Source of the DNA: Thoreauomyces humboldtii
Taxonomy: Eukaryota > Chytridiomycota > Chytridiomycetes > Spizellomycetales > Powellomycetaceae
Reading direction: 5' to 3'
DNA: 64,000 nucleotides
NCBI GenBank assembly: GCA_027596035.1
Contig: JADGJA010000031.1
Coordinates: forward strand, 1 to 64,000
Shown here: positions 1 through 11,668 of the stretch, one piece after another
How positions within the stretch are numbered: the stretch's first letter is position 1
How the letters are laid out: each line of letters begins with the position of its first letter
Position numbers and translations under genes: made by a program
Notes under the pieces: generated by a model
Database searches by the model: none
The model's input: only the letters and a program-made list of their open reading frames with translations
What the model was told of the DNA's origin: nothing

Positions 1-123
1 CCCCCCCCCCCCCTCCTCTTCATGTCCATGTTCATCTGTTCCCCTCGCGTTCAGCCTCTTCCTCACCAGCTCAATCTCTTTCACCTCACATACCCGAGGG
101 CACTGAGCTCACTTAGGATAGCA

Positions 124-2233
124 ATGAACACTTCTTACATAGGCGCAAGCTGCGTGCCTCCAGCAGATCCACCACCGGCACCACGCCGCTGCAGTCCAAA
201 GGTCCTGTCAGCGGTCTTCGCAGTCCTTCTCCCCTCCTGCTTCCTCATTTCCGCCACAGCGCTGCTTCGGGACGACTACGGCTGTTACTCTCAGATCTGT
301 CCAGAGAAGAGGCAAACGTCAGAAGCTCGACAGAGGTGAGGCCTCTGCGTTGTTGCCAGAGCCTCCTTTCCTTGGGACTCACGCTGCCGTGCTCCGTTCC
401 AGCATATTGTTCTTCTATGCGTGGTTGGCTCTCGTGGCGCTCGGCCTCGCAGTTGCGCAGAGGACGCAGTGGGGGAACGGTCACAGCTTCAAACACCGAC
501 ACATAACACTCTGGCCATTCGGCAGGGTCACCTTCGCCGAGCTCCTTGTATGGACAGTTGTCGCGGTCCATCAGGTCCTCCAGTTTCGGATTTGGTACAA
601 CGCGTTACACGCTCGCGCAATGTCCAAACCGGACCCGCGGATGCTTCTTGTGGTCCTACAATCGTGCTACAAGGCCATCGGCATTCCGATCGGCATCCAG
701 CTTTCCCTCACCCTTCTTCCCACGTCGCGGGGAGGTTTCCTGTCCAGCATCTTCGGAATCGGATACGACCATTCGCTTGGCTTCCACCGCCTCTCTGGGA
801 TCCTGACGGTGCTCCTTGCGATCGCCCACTTTGCTTTCTTCATGGCTTTCTCGGTCGTCCGAGGCGGATGGGCACCGTTCTGGCGCGTGACGCTCATGAT
901 CAAAGCGACTCCTCAAGCGTTCGCGAGCTACAAAGGATGGCACGGTCCCACGGGCCTCGTCTCGCTGCTTCTCTTTGTTTGGGTGTTCTGCAACTCGTCA
1001 GAAGGAACGCGACGCAGAAGCTACTGCTGGTTCATGATCAACCACTTTTCGGTCCTGGGAGCCATCCTTCTCGCGTTCGTCCATGCTTCCCCGATTGTGT
1101 GGTTCTGCTTCCCGACTCTATCGTTCTACATCGTCGACTCCTGCGCCAGGGTCTATAACCGGCGAAGACCACATGCGATCACGCGTATGTCGGTAGAAGA
1201 GTGCGGCTACATTCGGCTCGACATCGGAGATTGCCACACGACGGCGAGGCCCGGACAATGGGTGGCTCTCAACGTTCCGTCCATCTCGGGCATCGAGTGG
1301 CACCCTTTTACGGTTGCGCACTCGACGTCCACTGCAGCGGGGGCAGCTGCCAAGTTGCGATCAAAGCCTGAGGAATCACAGTACCTTCTGGAATCTCCTC
1401 TATTGCCTTCTTCCATCGAACATCCCACGGCTCCCCGTGGTTTGAGCCTGATTATCCGTCCGGCGTTCGCCGATGCATCTTGGACGCAGAAATTGCTGAC
1501 GGCGTGGACGAAGCTTCAGGCTGAGGATGTCGAAGCAGGCGGAGTTCGTACCCTTGCGGTACACGTCGACGGCCCTCATGGAACCTTGCCCCCTCGGTTC
1601 CTTCGCTCGGACACGATCCTTATCATCGTCGGAGGGAGCGGCATACCCGGCGCACTCGCTATCGCTCGAGCCGTTCTCGACGCCAATCCCGCGACCGGTC
1701 CCAAGCGTTTGATCCTCCACTGGACATGTCGAAGTCCTGGTGCCGGCGAGATGACGCTCTGGAGAGAACTTTTGGCTCATCCACGAGCGTCACAACTCCT
1801 CGAATCCCATGTCTGCGTGACGACTGGGAAGAAGCACAGTCCTCGTCTGTCTGTCCCTTCCATCCTCCGCTCCCTCTGCGACGAACATCCGAGCGCTCCT
1901 CTTCCTTGTCGAAACGTCAGCATCTACGGTTGCGGACCCGAGGAACTCATGTCGGACATCCGTCGTCACGTTTCTCGCTTCGGCGACGTGGTCGGAGACG
2001 GCTTCGAGACCACCCTTGAAGGTCCCTACGCGGAAGTGGAGGCCCGTGCAACCACGGTGGATCCTGGGCGTGACGAGCCTTGGGTGGATCGTGAACCAAG
2101 TTCCGCCTCGTCGACTTTGTCGGCTCCGGAAGTCGAGAGGGTGAGATCCTCCCGAACACGAAGCTCATCTCCGTCTCCATCGAGGAATCTCAAGATCAAG
2201 TTTTTGCTTCATGTCGAGGGTTATGGACGCTAG
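124..2233 (+). CDS. Ferric reductase (FRE/NOX-type flavocytochrome b)
   Basis: Plasma-membrane reductase that passes electrons from NADPH through FAD and two haems to extracellular ferric iron or a similar acceptor. Model join(124..335,403..2233), 680 residues; the donor GTGAGG and acceptor TTCCAG close in phase. The first exon gives an N-terminal hydrophobic segment. The second carries the ferric-reductase transmembrane block with paired histidines spaced as in the family (HRLSG and AHF, then NHF and VHAS), the FAD motif HPFTVA near residue 371, and the NADP-binding GGSGIPG near residue 480. The C-terminal part includes the family's GCGPEELM stretch, followed by a Ser/Arg-rich tail that is not conserved. 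NADPH oxidase is the alternative, but the FRE-like layout and lack of EF hands favour ferric reductase. The start at 124 is the first ATG that joins in frame; an earlier ATG at 22 in the same frame is possible. Confidence 0.85.
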
Positions 2234-2848
2234 TGGAGGGCGGAATTCTTGTACAATCATACCTTTTGTCTTTTTGCTTTTTTGGCACTACATCTGTACA
2301 AATCACAACTCAGCCTATCCTCTATCTCTATCTACTCTGAACTCGTCTGCCGGAGCAGTGTGATGCGAGGCTTTGCTCCTACAACCCCAGGTGCTTTAGC
2401 GCGCGTAGCTCGGAAAGTGGAAAACAGGCATTGGCATTGGCTCGACCAGAGCATTCTCGTTTCCTATGCCGGTAATGTTATGAGCGCTAAGCTGCCCGTC
2501 CCTCCTCTACACCTGCAGTCTACGGTGCTTACCTATTAGGCAATCGCTTACTGCGTGTTATCGCCTTATCGCCTTATCGCGCGAGCTGTTTCGCGTTGGG
2601 GGATTATCTAACCCGTTCCTTGGGACGCGTGTGTCCACCGTATAAAGCGAGGGCCGCGTCTCCCTCCCCCACGATCTTGATCTCCAGGAACATACGTACG
2701 TACGATCCCCCCATTCGCTTTTGCTTGCAAACCCGAACGCTTCTCTGCTCTCAGCAATACCTTCTGGCCCTACATTCTAGATTCGAACGACTCTTCAAGC
2801 CTTCACACAGCTTCCAGAAAACTTCAAATCTACGAATCCTCTGACAAC
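2234..2848. other. Intergenic region, promoter of the next gene
   Basis: No convincing gene. The only clear signal is TATAAAG at 2641-2647 about 200 bases before the next start codon. Short open frames here are not conserved-looking. Confidence 0.5.
2641..2647 (+). promoter_or_regulatory. TATA box
   Basis: TATAAAG followed by a pyrimidine-rich stretch, about 200 bases upstream of the ATG at 2849; placement fits a core promoter with a long 5' leader. Confidence 0.4.
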
Positions 2849-4114
2849 ATGATTCTCGCAATCTTGTTCGCTCTTGTCCTTGTCTCCATTGTCTTTGTCG
2901 CTTTCAAGGTGCTCGAAGAGCGTCCTTCCCAAGTGGCAACTGAACTCCTCGAAGAGGAGCAGACCACCGTCGCCGAGGTCGAGGTCCTCGAAGCGGTCCC
3001 GGCCACCGTCGCTGAGGTCGAGGTCCTCGAAGAGGTCCAGGCCAAGGCACTCGCCACTCTCGCAGCCGCACGGATGGCTCTGATCCCCAAGCTCCTCGAC
3101 GCCTGCGGGGAATCCGACGACGAAACAGCACTTCCAGGATGGATCGACGAACTCACCCTCGACGGATCTCTCGCGGACAACGCCAGGTTGCTCCACGTCA
3201 TGGCCTTGACTCATCACAACCTCCCAGGTCATCAGGTTAGGAGCGCTGGACCGGAGCCCTTGTCCGAGCTCGCCGCCGAGCTGTCACACGCGCACATCTG
3301 GGTCACCGCTAGAGACAAGGCTCGGGAACTTCAGCCGGCTCTCAGGAAGGTATCGATGCTCGTCCCGGACAACAACGACAACAACGACGCAAAGAACGTG
3401 AGGGCACACTCGGTCGTCGACAAGAGACTGAACCCGGGATACAACCGTCAGTCGATCGCTTTGATGATGGGTCTCGGTGAGATGCCCTCCATGGTCGTGC
3501 ACAACATCTGGTGCTTTGCAGGAACCACTCGCGCTTTCTTCCTTTCAGCTCCCATCTTCAACCAGGCCGACACTACCGTCGAACAGGAGGTAGTCGTCGT
3601 CGTCGTCGCTGAAAAGGAGGAGGAGGAGGTCGCGGCTGCCGTCGAACAAGAGGTGGTCGTCGCCGCCATCGTCGTCGAGAAGGTCAAGGAGCTCGCGGCT
3701 GCCGTCGAACAAGAGGTGGTCGTCGCTGTCGCTGTCGCCGTCATCGTCAACGAGGTCAAGGAGGTTACGGCTACCGTCGAAGAAGAGGTGGTCGTCGCCG
3801 TCGAGGACTTCAACATTGCAGCGGAGGACGTCGTCGTCATCGTCGCTCAGGAAGAGGAAGTCCTTGCCAAGGAAGGTGCCGTTCCAGGTGGTAAGGTAAA
3901 GACAAAAAGCATGTCTCAAGGTTCAGGTAAAACACCACTGGACGGCATCTCGGCAAGAAACGACACAAAGAGAAGTTGCCAAGTTCTTCGTTTCATTCCC
4001 CAATCGTCTCCGGTCATATTCACCGTTCCCTTGCAAGCCCCAAGCACAGTGTTCCGCTCGAAGTTCCTGCAAAATGTCGCCGTCGTCGGCTTACGGTTGG
4101 CTATCAAGACGTAA
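2849..4114 (+). CDS. Single-pass membrane protein with Val/Glu repeats, unknown function
   Basis: Not recognised. The frame starts with a strong N-terminal hydrophobic helix (about residues 2-19) and then a charged region rich in VAEVEVLE-type repeats. A central non-repetitive part (about residues 75-240) follows, then at least four copies of a VEQEVVV-like unit (about 245-325) made by GTC/GAG codon runs, and a basic C-terminus. A 72-base segment 3477-3548 has perfect GT...AG ends and a length divisible by three, so it may be an in-frame intron. The 3' end is uncertain: other frames stay open to about 4557 and a GTAAGG donor lies at about 3895, so the true C-terminus may be encoded by further exons. 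The polyadenylation signal at 4589 supports a transcript reaching that far. The repeat region could form an extended or aggregating structure, but no function can be assigned. Confidence 0.5.
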   Translation: MILAILFALVLVSIVFVAFKVLEERPSQVATELLEEEQTTVAEVEVLEAVPATVAEVEVLEEVQAKALATLAAARMALIPKLLDACGESDDETALPGWIDELTLDGSLADNARLLHVMALTHHNLPGHQVRSAGPEPLSELAAELSHAHIWVTARDKARELQPALRKVSMLVPDNNDNNDAKNVRAHSVVDKRLNPGYNRQSIALMMGLGEMPSMVVHNIWCFAGTTRAFFLSAPIFNQADTTVEQEVVVVVVAEKEEEEVAAAVEQEVVVAAIVVEKVKELAAAVEQEVVVAVAVAVIVNEVKEVTATVEEEVVVAVEDFNIAAEDVVVIVAQEEEVLAKEGAVPGGKVKTKSMSQGSGKTPLDGISARNDTKRSCQVLRFIPQSSPVIFTVPLQAPSTVFRSKFLQNVAVVGLRLAIKT

Positions 4115-4588
4115 AAGAGAAGTTACCATGCTATTTCCTGTTTTCCGTTTCGTATTTGTCCTCGTATTGATTCATTCGCTCCCGTCTCCTAGGTCGGCCG
4201 ACGAGGCCGTGGCGCTGGCGGGGGGGCTATCTGGGAGACCCGTAAGTGATCGTCTCTTTAGCAATGCTCATCGACTGTCCAGAAGCTGATCAAATTCTCT
4301 CTTCCTATGTCTCTCCGATCCTCGCCGTCGACACGTTCCTCCGAGACGCTGGGTTGTCGCCGTCGTCCAGCTCTACCCGACCCTGCATCTACCGCCCGCA
4401 AGGTTATACAACAAGTCTGCTACAGCTGTCAGTCGCAAGCTGTCACGCTCTCAAGGTCACGAACGGCGTTCATGTTTTCACCTTTCCACAGGGCAAGCCA
4501 GCAGCGGGGATGACGAAACGAATCTCCGAGGCGCAGACTAAAAGTGAAGAGGCGTAACGCGTGACGAAGTATAAACGTCGACATATGT

Positions 4589-4594
4589 AATAAA
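4589..4594 (+). terminator. Polyadenylation signal AATAAA
   Basis: AATAAA downstream of the Val/Glu-repeat gene and just before the converging WDR7-like gene on the other strand; likely 3' end of the plus-strand transcript. Confidence 0.45.
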
Positions 4595-4648
4595 TTTCAA
4601 GAATGAAACCGAGTTAAAAACCACGTCGGTATTTTGCGAGGAAATCTC

Positions 4649-7600
4649 TCAAACAGAAAAGGCTAGCTGCAGACCGCCCACACTTGTGAGAGTGACCTGA
4701 CGCTCGCCCTTCCATTCGAAGCGTACCACGTCCAGCACTCCACCAGGATCCTTCATCGAGTTTACTAAGAAGGGGTATCAGAGCAGATCGATGAGCGAGC
4801 AGAACGGGGTAATACCACGGATCGTTTTTCTCACTCACCATCCGGAGGACCAACGGTAAAGGTCCGGAACGCCCTCATATGTCCAACCCCGCCCACGCTC
4901 GCGAGCGCCGCGACACCCGCCGAGGCTCCTCCCGTCGTCGAGGTGGACGAGGCGGTGAGCGCACCCACCAAGGAACCAAGGAATCCGGTCGCGGGCTGCC
5001 AGATCTTGACCGTGTTCTCGGCGAGCGAGAAGGTGGCGATGAGCTTCCCGTCCGGGGAGAACGAGACGGCCGTCAGTCCCTGGGTGTGACCCTCCATGAC
5101 CTGGACGCGGGCGGCGATGCGGACGTCGTAGACGACTCCCAGACCGTCGGCGGTGCCGACCGCGAGGCGTTGGGAGGCGTGGTGGAAGGCGACGCTCGGG
5201 TAGCGTTTCACGAGTTCGGCAAAGTTGACGGTCACGATGTGTTGCAGCGCGTCACGGATCTGAGGGAGGTTGGGGTCCAGGCATTTGACGATCGCTTCGA
5301 CGACGCGGCCGAGGTTGGGAAGAAGTACCAAGGGTTTCTGCAGGCGAGCGGAGGTTTGGAATACCGTCAGCAGGTCAGAGAGTGACATGAATCAAGGAAC
5401 GTCTGGCTCGAACCTTTGCGATGAACATCCCCAAAAGTTTGAGGTTCCCCATTCTTTCGTTGGGATTTTTGGAATGCATCAAGTCCATAGTCAAAGTACT
5501 GATGAACAATGCCGGGTTGCATGAGGCAAGCTGCACAATAGCCTGCCGAGACGCAACCATGACGGCCGGACTAGGCGCTGCGGAAGGGGACGGAAGGGAG
5601 GATGAAGAAGGCGATGTCTGACTTCCCGGTACTGGAGGCGCGTTCACCGAGGGAGACGTGGCGGAAAGGGCGGGGCTTGGGTTGGCGAGACCCGAGAATG
5701 CTATCAGAGTACGAAGGATGTTCGCAGCGTTGATATGCGGCTCCCAGATCGGGAACCCGGAGCCAAGGATCTCGACGGCTGCGATTCGATAGACGTTGCG
5801 GGGAGTTTCTTCTCTCAACATTTGGTCTAGAGATTCTGCAACGTCCTTGCATACCCTGGAAGAAAGCGTAAGGAAACCGGTGAGGGGAAACAACTTCACT
5901 GTCTCTGTCACGCACGTCGAATTCAAGAGCCCCGGTTGGATGCATCCAATTATTCCGAGAATGATAACAGCACGAAGGTTAAGTTTCTGGCTTTGCTTAG
6001 CCACCGCCGGAACTAGATGCAAATCATTAGACAGGAAGAAAGCCGCACTTCAAAGGCATGCACACATACGGTGACTCCTCCAATACTCAATGCCAATGGC
6101 TGTTTCTTCGGGTCCCATCTTCTGCAAGGATGCCCCAAAAAGAGCGCGAGCAGTGGTCTGCACATCGGCTGGAGGGAGCATACATGAGACAACATGCCAT
6201 GAACCAGTACGCGGCTGACTAAAGCTCACCCACTGGATCTTGCCAATATTTGGCGAGAAATGAGAAGCTAGGGAAGGCATAGTGCCGGCCAATCACCGAT
6301 GGCAGAGATGCGCCATAAAACTTGGACAGCGCGGCTAGCTCGTCCTCAAAACCTGTGCCAGGAACATCTGTGAGTTTCTCGTTGTCAAACGGAAGTTGAG
6401 AAGCGACCTAAACTCACCGCGAACTGTCAAAACTGCACGGGCAAGAGCCATAATGCTAAGCAAACGTGCGGCGGTGACCGTGCTTGACACGTTCCAATCA
6501 GCGTTTGCCGTAGCCTGTGGTGCCATGAACGATAGATGGCCGTTTGCTCTACAATCGGAAGATGAGCATTTTGCACAATCGGCGAAAGTGATGAACAATA
6601 GTTCAATTACCCGCGCATCCCAAACGTTACGTGGTTGCCAGGGGCTTGCAGCCCCGGGCGGCCAGCACAGACGGCGTCCTGATCATTATCGAGTTTCCAA
6701 CATAGAAGCCCTTCGAGCATGGTCTGCACCACCCCAGAATCCATCGTCTCGCGTGCGGCATCTTCCTTCAATAACTCGGCGGACTCTTTCACGGGCGAGC
6801 CAGGTGACTCGCTGCTTTGCGATGTGACTGTGGCGGCAGCCAGTGTACTGATAGGAGGGACTGCAACAGGAGATGGCGATCCGGGCCGACTTCGGAAGAT
6901 GTCTGTGAAATTTGAAAAGTTTTGGGAGATCTGGGCTCCTAGATTCTGCACAGATGGTTTTGGGGAAGCTGTGCGAGATCCATCGTGATGCGCTTGTTCT
7001 GGGTGGAGCGAATTTGAGCGCCGGGAAGGCGGCTGCAGACGGGCAGTGGATGGTGCATTTGAGAGAGGTGGTGTTGGGGGTGGGGTGGCTGTCTGTTGTC
7101 CATAGACCTCGGTGACGACGCGCTTGATGTTGACGAGGAAGGCCAAGAGCAGAGGTGGTCCACCTACAGGTTCAACCTCAACATCAGATTTTGTATGCAA
7201 GCGGCGAGGCACTCATGTGTACCTTCTTCCGAAGCCTTTATGGAATATGCTTGCAAGTTCTTCCTCGTACTAGCATCTCTGAAGTTTACTTGCCAATCGA
7301 CACAGCTGCAAATCGAAACGGTTGGAGGGAGCCTGTCACGAGTTTGAAACTGCGAGCAGTCCTTACCTCGTGGTACAGTCGCAGCTAGCAAGAATATCCT
7401 CTACCTCGGACCTTGCCGTGACTTCACGGTCAAGATGCCCTGTTTTCAACTGCAACTAGAATGAGCACTTATTGGTAGCCGGATTCTTGCTGGAGCTCGT
7501 ACCTGCCAAACAGACGCAGAGCCATCGATGCACTCGACAATTACGATTTCATCGAGGGTCCGCCAATGAAGAGCTTCTATTTGCTGCGTGTGACCGGACA

Positions 7601-9965
7601 GGCGCAGGGAACTTCCGGACGAGAACGTCAGCATGCAACCAGATTCTTCATCCCGCGATGCAGCCGTCGCATTACCAACCATCTCAAATCCTCTAGATCG
7701 ATAAAAGACACCGAATGGTCTTCCCCAACCGATAAGATGGAGGACTTGAAGCGGGGACCCGCATCAGGAGGGCAGGGTAAGATTGCTCGCACACCTTGCG
7801 TGTGGTTCAAAAACGACGCAAGAAGCCGTCCATCGCTGGAGACACTGTAAGTAAAACAAGAGGAGGAGAGACGCAAGGAAGCATGAGCACATACTCCATG
7901 TTCCAGATCTTGACGGTACAGTCATGACCTGCGCTAATGAGCAAGCGTCTTCCGGCGGCTTCTTTGGGGGCAGGAGCGTAAAGAACATTCACCGGACCAC
8001 GATGCCCTGTCAACGTAAACAACGAGTCCTGTTTCCACTGCTCTGCTTTGTTCCAAATGGTTCTGATAGGTATGATAGAAATTTCGCCCGATCCTGCGCG
8101 AGAGCAGAAATATGAGTGACACTAGATCTGTGCTTGATGGTAGTTGGACATTACCGAAGCCCAGCGCCACGTATTTGTTTTGTGCAGAAGTTATAGCCAG
8201 AACCTTTGCTTCTGGCTTCTGCTCAAGTGGCCAAGTCGCGTTCAGCGTGGAATCTGATGATGAGCAGGTCAGCGTCGAAAACCTTGATCCCATAGCACCT
8301 TCGAGATATACCGGCATCTGCGGGTATCCGCAACACAGTAGACGCATCTTGAATGGATGCAATCCCTTTCGAGGTGGTGTTACCAAGTTGCCAAACGAAC
8401 TGGCTCCCCGAGTAAGTCCAGCGTGAGGTTGTTCCGTTCGGTCGAAAAGATAGAAAGTGGTGAACCCCAGGCACTTTCCCGACGATGGGACACGAAAGAG
8501 ATCCAGGTATACTTGGGGCATCAGTGTGCAGGATGGCGATTTGGCAGGGGTCGCTGCTTGAGAATGTCATTAGCGAACCATTCTTTCGGAGCAACTTGGA
8601 AGCTTTCCGGCCGTACCTCTTTGACCCTGCCGATCGTGGTCCAGTCCCCATTTGGTCCACGTAAAGTACATCATGATGTTTTGCAAAAAGGACAACAGCA
8701 CTGTCGGGAACAGAGGCTGTACCAACTTTCATTCGCTTCACCTCGGCCTGCGGCCCCAGATAGTAGATAAAGGCAGCTGTGTGTGTCCAAAGGAGTACTG
8801 TCTTAGCCGATAGGCAGCGCCCGCCGAGCCAAGGATCATCTGATGAGGACGGCAGTCTCGACGCAAGTGTGATCTTATTGTTCGCGACATCGAAGATCTG
8901 TGAAAGTGGGCAAGCGGCTAAGTGTGATGCACCTTTATCCTGGTTTTACAGCTCACGTACTAGGCAAGCCTCCGCAGTAGTCAAAAGCGCTACAGTTTTG
9001 TCGTAGCGGTTGATCTCGAGCGATGTCCAGGGAGAAGGACTAACGCGAGTTGTCTTTTGTGTTGACTCATGACTGATGCTCAGGTTCTGTCCATCGAATA
9101 TAGACGTACGAAGCTCCCCGGTTACGGTGGCATGATACAGCCTGTCCACATATTTGGTATCTGCAAGACGCGGTTGTCACATTTATCAGATCTTCAATTA
9201 TCCACACGAATCATGCAGGACATCATATACCTGTTGGATACAAACACATGGAATCGACCCATCCGCCGGGCATAAACACTTTTCGAACCACCTAAGCATC
9301 GCCACTTCACTAGTAAGCTCAGCTTCTCCGGTTCATGAAACGAGATGGTCCTATGCCAATACTCACAGCCAATGAAGCCGACTCAAGAATTGTAAGATGT
9401 GATGATTGTCCCACACAGAGTACATATTTTCCAGACGATGACATCTGCTCGATCGAGAGACGAGGTGTCAATCTCGGTTTTACTGCGGCCAATCTAACTA
9501 CGCCCTCAACCCGCACCTTCATCGCCGTCATGTGTCCCTCAAAAGCCTTCGGATTTGCCTGCAGGCAGCGACCGTCCGCGACATCCCACATGATGACTTC
9601 CCCATCCTCCGAAGCGGTCAGGATCATGTTCTCATGTGTGGCCGCGCCTTCCACTTCTATCTTCCCCAAGGTGATGCCGGATATGCTTGCTTTGTGCCCG
9701 GCTAGGATAACCTTTGGTCTCAACTGTGCGGGCGGTAGCGAGAACGAATTTTAACCAGCGACTCGGTATGAATCGTGGCCGTAATTGCATGATCGAAACA
9801 TACAGTGCAGTCAGGACCATCTATGCTGAAGATCCACCCGATCCCTCCCTCGAAACCCAACACTAAGGAGTTGCCGTAGTCGCTTCCGCATCCGGCTGTC
9901 ACTCTCTCTGGTGTCTCGAACGGGGACGAGACCCAACAGCCCAAAGGCGCAATGAAACAAGTCAT
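4649..9965 (-). CDS. WDR7 / rabconnectin-3 beta homologue (WD40 protein of V-ATPase regulation)
   Basis: Large multi-exon gene. In animals WDR7 pairs with DMXL proteins on vesicles and controls V-ATPase assembly and acidification. Exon 1 starts with MTCFIAPLG at 9965. N-terminal WD repeats follow (ILTASEDGEVIMWDV near 9610; GHRGPVN...SAGHDCTVKIW near 7990; SVGEDHSVSF near 7710). Next comes a Ser/Pro-rich linker (about 6750-7120), a helical region (FLAKYWQDPV near 6245; ILGSGFPIWEPH near 5740) and C-terminal repeats (LAVGTADGLGVVYDV near 5160; FSPDGKLIATFS near 5050). The last exons are firm: 5414..6012, 4839..5337 and 4649..4764 join in phase and end with a short RFEWKGERQVTL-type tail, as WDR7 proteins do. 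Exon 1 is probably joined by a GTATGT donor near 9796. Internal exon borders between 6070 and 9700 are only approximate. The gene is divergent from an R-SNARE gene 336 bases away. Confidence 0.85.
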
Positions 9966-10301
9966 AGTGTCAAAAGGCTTGGAGTGTTTCAAAGCACTAG
10001 CAGAACCGCGTAACTATAGTTGCTGAATCGAAAACAGCTTGTTCCTCCCATACGATGTTCGTGAAGATGGTGACGAAGATGATCGTTCTTGGAGGGGACG
10101 ATCTCGGTGATAGGGCTGGCTGTGAGTCAGCGGACCCTCTGACCAACTCCGCCGGTTTCCCTGGTTTTGCCTCGTTCGCTTCGATCATCTTACCCGTACT
10201 ATCCCGTCGTTCCTCGCAGCTCAAGCCCTCCTTTCCTCGCTTGGTTTCACCTTTGTCGATACAAAGGCAGCAGTTTCCGAACCCCACCTGCACGTACGAA
10301 A
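9966..10301. promoter_or_regulatory. Divergent promoter between WDR7-like and R-SNARE genes
   Basis: 336 bases separate two start codons facing away from each other. No clear TATA box; a pyrimidine-rich stretch at about 10205-10260 lies upstream of the SNARE start. Shared regulation is inference. Confidence 0.4.
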
Positions 10302-11668
10302 ATGGGTCGAAAAGCCAAGGGAAAAGCAACCGTACTGGGGTTCGCCGTATCGGCAGGCAAAGGCATACGTAACCTTGCCACCCGGGTAGCGGCCAGTGCC
10401 AACGACTCCGACTCTGACCCAGACGAGATCGACGAGAAAGTATCCAACCGCCGTCATGCGATACGACGAAAAGAGTTGTACCAAAGAACCAACGTTCTTC
10501 TTCTTACAGACCCGACTTATATGCGACATCGAAACTCCACCACCACCACCCTCATCCTCATCCTCCAGCTCCCGTCCGTTCGTTCCCACGGCCGCTTCTT
10601 TGGCAGCCGAAGCAAGACTCCGACCACCTGCACTTCCACCGCGTCCCAAAGGGCCTGCTCTCCCGCCAAGGAAGTCGAGACGGGATGACGATGTTCCGAG
10701 CGCCCTTTTACCTGGTCGGTCGGGTCGATCGACGAGAGGATATGGAGCCATACCAACGGATGAGCGAGATGCGCCGCCGACGGATCCGAGACTGACTAGG
10801 GAGGATGTGGCGGAAAGAGTGAGGGATGCAACGGATGCTGCTGAAGTGGTGGTCGGGAGGTTGCTGGAGAGAGGAGATCGGATCTCGGATCTGAGGGATG
10901 CCAGCGGTGCGGTCATTGCGTGGATGCGTGGAACTCAAAGTGGCAGAAGAGTTACTCATGCAGTGTTCTCGTTCCGTATTCAGCAAGACTCGAGAACGCT
11001 GGAGCGCTGTTTAAAAGACGCGGACGGAGAGTCGAGAACACCCAGTGGTTCGACAATCACAGGGTATGAAGACATGGTGACTTCTGAACGACATGGTACA
11101 TATGGACTAAATGAGTCTTTCAGACATCGCTTGTTATGTATTGCGCTGGACTGTTTGCTGCAGTCGCTTTCCTTGGTTTGTAACGCAGCAAGCGGTCTTA
11201 TATATCACCAAACAGCTTCTTATTCATCTCTTTTCTACAGCGATGCTCGTGGCGCTTACGACCTACATCTTCTCCGCTCGACCCATCGCGAAGCCTGCAC
11301 CTGCACCCGTCATTCCACCTGCCGTCCCGCCTGCTGTCCCATCACCGGCACCGGTCCCGGCACCCGTTCCCGCGCCACCTCCACCAGCACCTGCACCCGC
11401 TCCGGCCCCAGTTCCACCGCCACCGTCGGTACCGCTGCCAGCACCGCCTCCAGCGCCGCCATCCCCTCTTCCACCACCCAACGTCCCGGTCCCGATCCCA
11501 GCGCCAGCACCTGCGCCGACTGAGACGCCACCTCTCCCAGGAGCTCCTGTTCCGGTTCCTGGTCCTCCACAACCACCGCCGCCGCCGCCGCCGAGCGTCC
11601 CCGCACCGTCGCTTCCTCCTCCGCCTGTCGTGACGTCAGGCCCCGAGTCCATAAGTGATGGCGCGTGA
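10302..11668 (+). CDS. R-SNARE (synaptobrevin/VAMP-like) with proline-rich C-terminal tail
   Basis: Model join(10302..10439,10510..10906,10984..11063,11124..11175,11241..11668), 364 residues; every phase closes. A basic N-terminus and a Pro/Ser-rich linker replace the longin domain. The R-SNARE helix is about residues 145-200. Its zero-layer arginine lies in LLERGDR (Arg167), and after the splice it continues LRDASARLENAGALFKRR, matching the VAMP pattern up to a Trp-Phe juxtamembrane pair. A transmembrane helix follows at about 207-233. Vesicle fusion is therefore the likely job. Unlike ordinary VAMPs, which end within a few residues of the membrane anchor, this one carries about 130 more residues made almost entirely of Pro, Ala and Val, predicted to be luminal or extracellular. 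Whether the tail is translated depends on the last intron (11176-11240), which is well supported by phase and by the continuous hydrophobic helix across it. Confidence 0.82.
11281..11640 (+). repeat. Proline-codon-rich low-complexity tract
   Basis: C-rich stretch made of CCx and GCx codons encoding Pro-Ala-Pro-type repeats, including a short CCG run near 11578. It is the coding sequence of the SNARE tail. Confidence 0.8.

Noticed and set aside
1..14. Poly-C run at the window start
   Set aside because: Probably a low-complexity edge or assembly end; no biological reading possible from one end.
3448..3840. Ser/Thr-rich and Asp-rich frames opposite the Val/Glu repeats
   Set aside because: Shadow frames produced by the GTC/GAC codon repeats.
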